DNA of 8,907 nucleotides from Spirochaetia bacterium (GCA_021286925.1 JAJTBL010000054.1:1-8907); one strand, 5' to 3'; counted from the stretch's first letter, positions 1 through 5,078 are shown. The notes: a model not told the origin generated them from the letters alone. A program made the numbers and translations.

Positions 1-360
1 CCCGAGATCAAGGGCAAGCTCACGGGCATGTCATTCCGCGTTCCGACTCCTACCGTTTCTGTCGTAGACCTCACCTTCAGGGCTACCAGAGACACTTCAA
101 TTGAAGAAATCGACAGCCTCATGAAAAAGGCTTCCGAAACCTATCTGAAGAACATTCTCGGTGTCGCAACTGAGGAGCTCGTATCTACCGATTTTATCCA
201 TGATGCACGCTCTTCAATCTATGACAGCCTCGCCACTCTGCAGAACAATCTGCCCGGCGAAAAGCGCTTCTTCAAGGTTGTTTCCTGGTACGACAATGAA
301 TGGGGTTATTCAAACCGCGTCGTCGACCTCCTGCGCTACATGGATTCGAAGAAGAAGTAA
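1..360 (+). CDS. gap: Glyceraldehyde-3-phosphate dehydrogenase, C-terminal part (5' end outside window)
   Basis: Catalytic-domain end of NAD-dependent GAPDH, the cytosolic glycolytic enzyme that oxidises and phosphorylates glyceraldehyde 3-phosphate to 1,3-bisphosphoglycerate. The frame is open from base 1 and gives 119 residues to a TAA stop; a whole enzyme is about 335-360 residues, so the NAD domain and active-site cysteine lie upstream. Visible family signatures are GMSFRVPTPTVSVVDLTF near the start and SWYDNEWGYSNRVVDL near the end. Compared with the E. coli-type sequence it has a few extra residues around ATLQNNLPGEKRFFKVV. From memory, this form matches the glycosomal GAPDH of trypanosomes much better than ordinary bacterial GapA. 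The next gene is pgk, the following glycolytic step, 291 bases downstream. The first ATG at 28 is internal to the conserved region and is not the start. Family identity is secure. Confidence 0.97.
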   Translation, partial: PEIKGKLTGMSFRVPTPTVSVVDLTFRATRDTSIEEIDSLMKKASETYLKNILGVATEELVSTDFIHDARSSIYDSLATLQNNLPGEKRFFKVVSWYDNEWGYSNRVVDLLRYMDSKKK

Positions 361-385
361 TTGTTCATGAGAAAATAAATATCAT

Positions 386-429
386 GCGCGGTTCTTTCAG
401 AATGCAGGTGCATTTTGAAAGAACCGCGT
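386..429 (+). promoter_or_regulatory. Long stem-loop in the gap 3' region
   Basis: A near-perfect inverted repeat begins 26 bases after the gap stop. CGCGGTTCTTTCA (387-399) pairs with TGAAAGAACCGCG (416-428). The helix continues through a G-U pair (400/415) and AATGC/GCATT to a four-base loop AGGT (406-409), with a G-U pair at the base (386/429), giving about 20 base pairs. The sequence after it, TTAAATAG, is not a strong U-tract, so this is not a convincing intrinsic terminator. It could be a 3'-end stabiliser or processing signal for gap mRNA, or the first arm of an attenuator. The structure is clear; the role is inferred. Confidence 0.6.
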
Positions 430-449
430 TAAATAGCGCGTGTCTTCCA

Positions 450-467
450 GCGGTTCTCAAGAGCCGC
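450..467 (+). promoter_or_regulatory. Short stem-loop with possible alternative pairing to the upstream hairpin
   Basis: GCGGTTC (450-456), loop TCAA, GAGCCGC (461-467) form a seven-pair stem with one U-G pair. The 5' arm plus one base (GCGGTTCT, 450-457) is also perfectly complementary to AGAACCGC at 420-427, the 3' arm of the long hairpin at 386-429. The two hairpins can therefore either form independently or be replaced by a bridging helix. No U-tract follows. Confidence 0.4.
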
Positions 468-475
468 GAAAGACC

Positions 476-522
476 GCAAAGTCAATTTCAAAGAATAAGT
501 ACGATTTGAAATTGGCTTCTGC
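476..522 (+). promoter_or_regulatory. Third stem-loop of the gap-pgk intergenic region
   Basis: AAGTCAATTTCAAA (479-492) pairs with TTTGAAATTGGCTT (505-518), 14 pairs with one U-G, around a 12-base loop (493-504). Three more pairs at the base (476-478 with 520-522) form if C519 is bulged. The stem is A/T-rich, unlike its two G/C-rich neighbours. It is not followed by a run of T, so a terminator role is weak. It lies just upstream of the promoter-like sequence that precedes pgk. Confidence 0.5.
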
Positions 523-524
523 GC

Positions 525-553
525 TTGATTTATAGAGGATTAGTGCTTATAGG
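525..553 (+). promoter_or_regulatory. Candidate sigma70-type promoter for pgk
   Basis: TTGATT (525-530) and TATAGG (548-553) are separated by 17 bases and each matches four of six consensus positions. Transcription would start near 560, at the UUCG hairpin, giving a leader of about 90 bases before pgk. This is a motif match only; chance matches of this quality are common in A/T-rich spacers. Confidence 0.28.
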
Positions 554-628
554 ATGAACCAGCTTCGGCTGGCAGGGAGCTCGGGCAAGATACCCGGGCA
601 AAAAGCCCTGGCAGGGAGTTCGGGCTGA
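554..628 (+). CDS. Possible 24-residue leader peptide upstream of pgk (weak)
   Basis: An ATG at 554 opens a 24-codon frame ending at TGA 626-628. It begins MNQLRLAGSSG and ends ALAGSSG, so the peptide contains LAGSSG twice, 13 codons apart, because the first unit of the local tandem repeat is exactly 39 bases long. There is no well-placed ribosome binding site: the nearest purine-rich run, AGAGGA (534-539), is too far upstream. The frame does not overlap pgk. The open frame may be a by-product of the repeat. It is recorded because a repeat unit divisible by three next to a structured leader is compatible with a translated leader peptide. Confidence 0.15.
   Translation: MNQLRLAGSSGKIPGQKALAGSSG
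559..572 (+). promoter_or_regulatory. C(UUCG)G tetraloop hairpin in the pgk leader
   Basis: CCAGC-TTCG-GCTGG forms a five-pair stem closed by the exceptionally stable C(UUCG)G tetraloop. It sits immediately before the tandem-repeat hairpins and, if the promoter-like sequence at 525-553 is real, at the extreme 5' end of the transcript, where such hairpins can protect mRNA from decay. The protective role is inferred. Confidence 0.45.
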
Positions 629-648
629 AAAAGCCCGGGCAAGGAGCC
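569..648 (+). repeat. Degenerate tandem repeat (two ~40-base units) covering the pgk ribosome binding site
   Basis: Unit 1 (569-607, 39 bases) and unit 2 (608-648, 41 bases) begin with CTGGCAGGGAGCTCGGGC and CTGGCAGGGAGTTCGGGC (17 of 18 identical) and end with CCCGGGCAAAAAGCC and CCCGGGCAAGGAGCC (13 of 15 identical); the middle segments differ. Each unit folds into its own hairpin: 579-585 with 593-599, and 618-626 with 632-640 around loop GAAAA. The changed base 580/619 still pairs (C-G in unit 1, U-G in unit 2). Unit 2 ends in the Shine-Dalgarno AAGGAG; the matching place in unit 1 reads AAAAAG. An alternative hairpin, GGGC-AAAAA-GCCC (596-608), bridges the two units. Confidence 0.75.
641..646 (+). 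promoter_or_regulatory. pgk ribosome binding site
   Basis: AAGGAG lies five bases before the pgk ATG and fixes that start. It directly abuts the 3' arm of the repeat-unit-2 hairpin (which ends at 640), so folding or unfolding of that hairpin could affect ribosome access. Confidence 0.8.
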
Positions 649-651
649 AAA

Positions 652-1911
652 ATGATAAAGACAGTCAAAGATATCGAATTGAAGGGCAAGCGAGTCATCA
701 TGCGTGTGGACTTCAATGTCCCCATGAAAGACGGCAAGGTTCAGGATGATACCCGAATCATGGCCGCGCTTCCTACGATTAAATATGTTCTCGATGCCGG
801 TGTCAGAAGCCTCGTCCTCATGTCCCATTTGGGTGATCCGGACAAGGATGCGGCAAAAGCTAAGGAAAAGGCAGAGAAAGAGGGCAAAGCCTTCGATCTG
901 GAAAAATACCTGAACGGAAAACACCGGATGCAGCCGGTCGCTGAATACCTTGCTGCAAAACTTGGAAAACCGGTAGTTTTCCTGCCCTCATGCAAAGGAC
1001 AGAAAGAAGCGATCGATGCGCTACCCAATGGAGCTGTGGCCATGCTGGAGAACACAAGGTTTCACAAGGAAGAAACAGCCAAGGATATCGCTGTTCAGGA
1101 AGTGCTGGCCAAAGAGCTGGCAAGCTACGGCGATGTCTTTGTCAACGATGCTTTCGGCACGGCACACCGGGCTCACGCTTCGACAGCCACAATATCGAAA
1201 TTCAGCTCGGTCAGCGTCGGCGGATTCCTTATGGAAAAAGAAGTCGCCCATCTTGAGCCGCTTCTGACCAATCCTCCCAAGCCGATGGTTGCCGTAATCG
1301 GCGGCGCCAAGGTTTCCTCGAAAATCGCAGTGCTTGAAAGCCTTCTGAAAACCGCAGACGCTTTGATCATTGGCGGCGGAATGGCCTATACTTTCCTCAA
1401 GGTTCAAGGATTCCAGGTTGGCAAGAGCATGGTTGAAAACGATTTCCTGGATGTGGCTAGAAATCTGCTTGCAGCGGCTGAAAAAGCGAATGTGAAAATC
1501 ATTCTGCCAGCGGACCATATCTGCGCAGAAACATTCGCCCCTGACGCCACGCCGGTTTCTGTTGATTCTGTCAATATTCCGGAAAATCTCATGGGGCTGG
1601 ATGTCGGTCCTAAAACCCTCGAGCTGTACCGCTCCGCACTCGCCACAGCGCGCAGTGTGGTTTGGAACGGACCGGTCGGCGTTTTTGAATTTGACGCGTT
1701 TGCAAAGGGAACCGAAGAAGTAGCCCGGATGGTAGCAGCCGCGACGGGGCGGGGTGCTTTGACAGTAGTCGGCGGCGGTGATTCTGTTTCCGCAGTCAAT
1801 AAATTCGGTCTTGCTTCTCAGATGAGCCATGTTTCGACCGGCGGCGGTGCAAGTCTTGAATACCTGGAAGGCAAGACCCTTCCCGGCATTGCTTGTCTCG
1901 AACAAAAATAG
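652..1911 (+). CDS. pgk: Phosphoglycerate kinase
   Basis: Cytosolic glycolytic kinase that transfers phosphate from 1,3-bisphosphoglycerate to ADP. It has 419 residues, slightly longer than the usual bacterial 385-400. The N-terminal substrate domain shows MRVDFNVP (R18), DDTR (R35), SHLG (H59), LENTRFH (R136) and DAFGTAHRAHAS (H172, R173, H175). The nucleotide domain shows GGAKVSSKI (217-225), GGGMAYTFLK (241-250), NGPVGVFE (339-346), GGGDS (374-378) and STGGGASLEYLEGK (395-408). Two oddities sit together. The usual SHLGRP reads SHLGDP, so a basic-patch arginine is replaced by Asp62. Right after it comes a Lys/Ala/Glu-rich insertion of about 19 residues (roughly 63-91) compared with the E. 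coli enzyme. The start is supported by AAGGAG at the right distance. The gene follows gap and is closed by a strong terminator. Confidence 0.98.
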   Translation: MIKTVKDIELKGKRVIMRVDFNVPMKDGKVQDDTRIMAALPTIKYVLDAGVRSLVLMSHLGDPDKDAAKAKEKAEKEGKAFDLEKYLNGKHRMQPVAEYLAAKLGKPVVFLPSCKGQKEAIDALPNGAVAMLENTRFHKEETAKDIAVQEVLAKELASYGDVFVNDAFGTAHRAHASTATISKFSSVSVGGFLMEKEVAHLEPLLTNPPKPMVAVIGGAKVSSKIAVLESLLKTADALIIGGGMAYTFLKVQGFQVGKSMVENDFLDVARNLLAAAEKANVKIILPADHICAETFAPDATPVSVDSVNIPENLMGLDVGPKTLELYRSALATARSVVWNGPVGVFEFDAFAKGTEEVARMVAAATGRGALTVVGGGDSVSAVNKFGLASQMSHVSTGGGASLEYLEGKTLPGIACLEQK

Positions 1912-1977
1912 CCTCCCTTTCGGAAATTTGACCAGACCTAATAAGGCTGTCCGAAAGGGCGGCCTTTTTTTTATTTT
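1911..1977 (+). terminator. Intrinsic terminator after pgk
   Basis: CCCTTTCGGA (1915-1924) pairs perfectly with TCCGAAAGGG (1950-1959). GCC (1911-1913) and GGC (1961-1963) extend the stem below one mismatch. An inner helix, CAG(A)CCT with AGGCTG around AATA (1933-1949), can stack on the 3' side, leaving an eight-base bulge on the 5' side. Eight T's follow (1965-1972), then ATTTT. The hairpin starts within the pgk stop codon and should separate pgk from cysK transcription. Confidence 0.85.
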
Positions 1978-1990
1978 CAAATTAGTAAGG

Positions 1991-2015
1991 CCGTCTGCAC
2001 AACAGGCGGAAGGAG
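1991..2015 (+). promoter_or_regulatory. cysK leader hairpin directly abutting its ribosome binding site
   Basis: CCGTCTG (1991-1997), loop CACAA, CAGGCGG (2003-2009) form a seven-pair stem with one U-G. The Shine-Dalgarno AAGGAG (2010-2015) begins at the very next base, six bases before the cysK ATG. A helix touching the ribosome binding site can modulate initiation, but the sequence is too short to match any known riboswitch, and a chance hairpin is possible. I see no clear promoter in the 49 bases between the terminator and this hairpin. Confidence 0.4.
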
Positions 2016-2021
2016 TAAGCA

Positions 2022-3002
2022 ATGAAAGTTGCGAATCGTGTATCGGATTTAATCGGCAATACGCCGCTTGTGGAATTGCACAAGCTCAACAGCGATGGCA
2101 ATGCCAGGGTGTTGGTCAAGCTTGAATATTTCAATCCAGGTCACAGCGTCAAAGACCGGATCGCGCTGTCCATGCTCGAGGCAGCCGAGCGGCAGGGACT
2201 TCTGGTCCCCGGCATGACAATTGTTGAGCCGACGAGCGGCAATACGGGAATTGCCCTGGCGATGCTTGCCGCGTCCCGAGGCTATCGATGCATTCTGACC
2301 ATGCCGGAAACCATGTCCAAGGAGCGGAGACAGCTGCTTCAAGCCTATGGCGCTGAACTTGTGCTGACCGACGGCAAGCTCGGAATGGCTGGCTCAATTG
2401 CAAAAGCGCGGGAAATCGCGGAATCTGACGCATCGCGATATTTCATGCCGATGCAGTTTGAAAACACTGCAAACCCGGAAGCACACTTTTCCGGGACAGG
2501 GCCGGAAATTTATCGAGATACGGATGGGTTGGTCGACATTTTTGTAGCGGGAGTCGGTACAGGCGGGACAATCACCGGAACCGGCCGATATTTGAAGGCG
2601 CAAAAGCCTTCGGTTTCGATTGTCGCGGTGGAACCGGATGCATCACCAGTTCTGTCAGGCGGACAGAAAGGGCCGCATGGGATTCAGGGAATCGGGGCCG
2701 GCTTTGTTCCGGAAATCCTCGATACTTCAATCTATGATGAAATAATGAGGGTTAGAGATGAGGCTGCTTTGGAAACAGCGCGAAGGGCGGCACGCGAAGA
2801 GGGCTTGTTGGTCGGCATTTCTTCAGGCGCGACCCTCTGGGCTGGCTTGCAACTCTCTCGGCGGCCTGAAAGCAGGGGCAAAATCATTGTTCTGATAGCA
2901 GCTTCCTATGGAGAGCGCTATCTGTCGACACCGCTGTTTGCTCAGTTGGCGGCTGAGCCAGTAAACAGCCCGGAAAACGGGCGGGGAGAAAACCGTGCGT
3001 AA
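2022..3002 (+). CDS. cysK: Cysteine synthase (O-acetylserine sulfhydrylase)
   Basis: PLP enzyme of the cytosol that replaces the acetyl group of O-acetylserine with sulfide to make cysteine. It has 326 residues, typical for the family. GNTPLVEL is at 12-19; the PLP lysine is K44 in HSVKDR; the substrate loop PTSGNTG is at 70-76; the phosphate-binding loop GVGTGGT is at 177-183; GIGAGFVP is at 223-230; GISSGA (265-270) supplies the Ser near the pyridine nitrogen; GERYLSTPLF is at 297-306. The segment before GERYLST reads IAASY rather than the common ILPDS. The last 20 or so residues (AQLAAEPVNSPENG onward) are a polar tail without recognised motif. The frame overlaps cysE by eight bases. The neighbour and the GIGAGFVP loop favour CysK over a cystathionine beta-synthase; no regulatory CBS domain is present. 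Confidence 0.95.
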   Translation: MKVANRVSDLIGNTPLVELHKLNSDGNARVLVKLEYFNPGHSVKDRIALSMLEAAERQGLLVPGMTIVEPTSGNTGIALAMLAASRGYRCILTMPETMSKERRQLLQAYGAELVLTDGKLGMAGSIAKAREIAESDASRYFMPMQFENTANPEAHFSGTGPEIYRDTDGLVDIFVAGVGTGGTITGTGRYLKAQKPSVSIVAVEPDASPVLSGGQKGPHGIQGIGAGFVPEILDTSIYDEIMRVRDEAALETARRAAREEGLLVGISSGATLWAGLQLSRRPESRGKIIVLIAASYGERYLSTPLFAQLAAEPVNSPENGRGENRA

Positions 3003-3750
3003 TGCACAGGATAGTAGCTTTTTACTCAACGAAAAGAAAAAATCCACTATGGCAGAGGATATCACCGCGGTTCTCCAGCGTGACCCTGCAGCGCGCTCTG
3101 CTCTGCAGGTAGCCCTTGTATATTCAGGTCTTCACGCGCTCTGGATGCACAGGCTAGCGCACCGCCTCTGGCGCGGCAATGCGCGTTTTTCAGCGCGGCT
3201 CCTGTCCCAGGTAGCCCGGTTCCTGACAGGAATCGAAATTCACCCGGGAGCCAGCATCGGGCGCAGGCTGTTTATCGATCATGGAATGGGTGTCGTGATC
3301 GGTGAAACCGCTGTCATCGGTGATGATGTCACCATCTATCATGGGGTGACACTTGGCGGGACATCGCTTGAAAAAGGAAAACGCCATCCGACAGTCGGCA
3401 ATCGAGTGACAATCGGGGCGGGGGCTAAAATTCTCGGCAACATATATGTCGGCGACGATTCGCGGATTGGGGCCAATGCCGTCGTTGTCAAAGACACCCC
3501 GCCTAATTCCGTCGTCGTTGGCATTCCTGGCCAGATAGTGCGGAGAACAAAAATCCATCAGGAAGGAGACAGACCCGACCTGAACCATGTCGAACTTCCT
3601 GATGTTGTAGGGAAAACCCTGCGCGAATTGCTGAACCGCGTGGAGGAGCTTGAAGAAAAAGTGGCTGACTTTCATCACGTCAAAAAGCATGCAAAAATCC
3701 AGCATTTTGATAGGGAAGGCGCCTGGATTGATGGTGATTTTGTAATTTGA
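2995..3750 (+). CDS. cysE: Serine O-acetyltransferase
   Basis: Makes O-acetylserine from serine and acetyl-CoA, the step before CysK and normally feedback-inhibited by cysteine. It has 251 residues from a GTG start at 2995, chosen because GGGGAG (2983-2988) lies six bases upstream; an ATG at 3049 would shorten it by 18 residues but lacks a ribosome binding site. A short helical N-terminal part precedes a left-handed beta-helix of hexapeptide repeats from about residue 79 to 185. This shows GIEIHPGASIG, the catalytic-type histidine H96 in IDHGMGVVIGETAVIG, GVTLGGT, KRHPTVG and VVVGIPGQIV. The type is the short Bacillus-like one. A C-terminal extension contains a probable coiled coil (about 207-227) and ends DGDFVI. 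A terminal isoleucine is the known anchor by which many CysE proteins plug into the CysK active site, so a complex is predicted. Translational coupling to cysK is likely. Confidence 0.95.
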   Translation: MRNAQDSSFLLNEKKKSTMAEDITAVLQRDPAARSALQVALVYSGLHALWMHRLAHRLWRGNARFSARLLSQVARFLTGIEIHPGASIGRRLFIDHGMGVVIGETAVIGDDVTIYHGVTLGGTSLEKGKRHPTVGNRVTIGAGAKILGNIYVGDDSRIGANAVVVKDTPPNSVVVGIPGQIVRRTKIHQEGDRPDLNHVELPDVVGKTLRELLNRVEELEEKVADFHHVKKHAKIQHFDREGAWIDGDFVI

Positions 3751-3852
3751 AACAGCAGGCGCTTTACTAAAGCATCAAGTTGTCGGTAGTATGGGTCGGC
3801 GCGAAGGCGCTGACTTGCTTGATAAAACGCTGACAGGATAAGAGGAAACAGA

Positions 3853-4602
3853 ATGAGATCGTATTTTATCGCTGGTAACTGGAAAATGCACAAAACAGCC
3901 GCTGAATCTGCAGCACTGGCTTCCGAACTCCGGGAAAAACTGGCCGGATGCAAGGAAAAAGTCATGGTTGCGCCGGCTTTTACCGCACTTTCTGAAGTTT
4001 CGAAGGTGCTTGCGGGAAGCTCAATCCTGCTTGGTGCGCAGAATATGGGACCGGAAGAGCAGGGCGCGCATACGGGTGAGGTTTCTGTCCTCATGCTGAA
4101 AGATCTCGGCGTCAAGGTTGTCATCCTCGGCCACTCCGAGCGCCGCCACACCTATCTTGAAACTGATGAACTTATCAATAAAAAGGTGCTTCTTGCTCTG
4201 AAACACGGGCTTGAAGTTATCCTTTGCGTCGGTGAAACCCTGGAAGAGCGGGAAGCTGGCAGGCTTGAAGAGGTTGTCGGAACTCAAATCGAAAAAGGCC
4301 TTGCTTCGGTCCCAGCTGAAAAACTGCCGATGGTCACCATCGCCTATGAGCCAGTCTGGGCTATCGGTACCGGAAAAACCGCTACACCCGAGGATGCTGA
4401 CGCGGTTCACGCGTATTGCAGAAAAGTTCTTGCCGGAATGTATGGCGAAGAAGCAGCCCGCTCCATGGTTATCCAGTATGGCGGTTCTGTAAAACCTGAC
4501 AATGCCGCAACCCTGATGGGAATGCCCAATATTGATGGGGCTCTTGTGGGCGGAGCGAGCCTCAAGGCTGATACCTTTGTTCCAATCGCCTGCTTCAGAT
4601 AA
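3853..4602 (+). CDS. tpiA: Triosephosphate isomerase
   Basis: Interconverts dihydroxyacetone phosphate and glyceraldehyde 3-phosphate, cytosolic, feeding gap. It has 249 residues, full length for this (beta-alpha)8 barrel. Catalytic residues are visible: N9 and K11 in AGNWKM, H94 in GHSERR, E166 in AYEPVWAIGTGKTATPED (with the mobile lid loop), and the phosphate-binding GGSVKPDN (210-217) and GALVGGASL (229-237). The start is supported by AGAGGA (3841-3846). The 102 bases after cysE contain a small GCTTT/AAAGC hairpin but no T-run, so readthrough from cysE is possible. A weak promoter-like pair (TTTACT 3763-3768, TAGTAT 3787-3792, 18-base spacer) is also there. Two hairpins follow the stop. 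No unusual residues are seen. Confidence 0.98.
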   Translation: MRSYFIAGNWKMHKTAAESAALASELREKLAGCKEKVMVAPAFTALSEVSKVLAGSSILLGAQNMGPEEQGAHTGEVSVLMLKDLGVKVVILGHSERRHTYLETDELINKKVLLALKHGLEVILCVGETLEEREAGRLEEVVGTQIEKGLASVPAEKLPMVTIAYEPVWAIGTGKTATPEDADAVHAYCRKVLAGMYGEEAARSMVIQYGGSVKPDNAATLMGMPNIDGALVGGASLKADTFVPIACFR

Positions 4603-4609
4603 TGCGCAA

Positions 4610-4628
4610 AGGTCTTGCAATAAGACCT
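4610..4628 (+). promoter_or_regulatory. Small hairpin after tpiA
   Basis: AGGTCTT (4610-4616), loop GCAAT, AAGACCT (4622-4628): a perfect seven-pair stem eight bases after the tpiA stop. It is followed by CGTTCTCGG rather than a T-run, so alone it is a poor terminator. It precedes the stronger terminator at 4651 and may protect the tpiA 3' end. Confidence 0.45.
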
Positions 4629-4650
4629 CGTTCTCGGATAGTATGTGACC

Positions 4651-4680
4651 CCGTGCGTGTTTCTGACGCGCACGGTTTTT
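4651..4680 (+). terminator. Intrinsic terminator between tpiA and secG
   Basis: CCGTGCGTG (4651-4659), loop TTTCTGA, CGCGCACGG (4667-4675) form a nine-pair G/C-rich stem with one U-G, followed directly by five T's and then ATAATTCTT. The T-run is short, so termination may be partial. It separates the glycolytic genes from secG and its neighbours. Confidence 0.75.
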
Positions 4681-4685
4681 ATAAT
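4680..4685 (+). promoter_or_regulatory. Consensus TATAAT -10 box overlapping the terminator tail
   Basis: A perfect TATAAT begins on the last T of the terminator and lies 21 bases before the secG ATG. Transcription would begin near 4692, giving a very short leader that still includes TGGAG (4694-4698), the secG ribosome binding site. No good -35 box is found at 16-18 bases upstream, where the terminator stem lies, so this is only a candidate. Confidence 0.25.
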
Positions 4686-4706
4686 TCTTAGAGTGGAGTC
4701 AATATC

Positions 4707-5078
4707 ATGGGTTTCTTTGCAATACTCCTGCTGATCATTTTCGTCATCGTTTGTCTGCTCCTGATTTTTCTTGTCATCATCCAGGATGAAGATTCCGATT
4801 CACTGGGCGGTATTTTCGCTGGCGGCTCCGGGAGCGCTTTTGGTTCAAGAGCCTCCAATGTGGTCATAAAGATTACCTATGTTCTTGGCGCGCTTTTCTT
4901 CATTTCCGCTTTTGCCATGGCGCTCATCAACAAGACTCCGACTGGAAGCATTCCTCAGACGGTTACTCAGCAGAGTACTGAAAGCGGCAATGCCGAGTGG
5001 TGGAAAACCCAGCCTGCCGCTGATCAGGCTCAGCCAGCGCAGACTCCTGAAACAACAACCCAGACGACAGCCAAATAA
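4707..5078 (+). CDS. secG: Preprotein translocase subunit SecG
   Basis: Small inner-membrane partner of SecY and SecE that assists SecA-driven protein export. It has 123 residues. A first membrane segment (about 3-26) runs into LVIIQDEDSD; then comes the family's glycine-rich cytosolic loop, GGIFAGGSGSAFGSRAS (about 34-50), and a second membrane segment (about 52-74). The usual loop charge pattern (QxGKGxG) is replaced by acidic DEDSDSLGG. After the second segment comes an approximately 48-residue tail rich in Gln, Thr, Pro and Ala, longer than in compact SecG proteins and without a motif. TGGAG eight bases before the ATG supports the start. secG next to tpiA is a recurrent bacterial arrangement. 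Confidence 0.92.
   Translation: MGFFAILLLIIFVIVCLLLIFLVIIQDEDSDSLGGIFAGGSGSAFGSRASNVVIKITYVLGALFFISAFAMALINKTPTGSIPQTVTQQSTESGNAEWWKTQPAADQAQPAQTPETTTQTTAK

Noticed and set aside
569..648. CRISPR-like array in the pgk leader
   Set aside because: There are only two units, contiguous with no unique spacers, and no cas genes are nearby. It is a simple tandem duplication.
1021..2022. Long minus-strand open frame (333 codons) opposite pgk
   Set aside because: It lies antisense to a gene with every PGK motif, its translation is Cys/Arg/His-rich with no recognisable family, and no ribosome binding site was seen. It is a shadow of pgk codon use.
3049..3051. Alternative ATG start for cysE
   Set aside because: No Shine-Dalgarno sequence precedes it, while the GTG at 2995 has GGGGAG at ideal spacing and overlaps the cysK stop. 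It cannot be fully excluded, because the 18 residues between are not conserved motifs.
3751..3852. Regulatory element or terminator between cysE and tpiA
   Set aside because: Only a five-pair hairpin, a repeated GGCGCT and a weak promoter-like pair are visible, with no T-run. Not enough for a feature.
4021..4620. Minus-strand open frame (199 codons) opposite tpiA
   Set aside because: It is antisense to a fully motif-supported tpiA and has no family resemblance.
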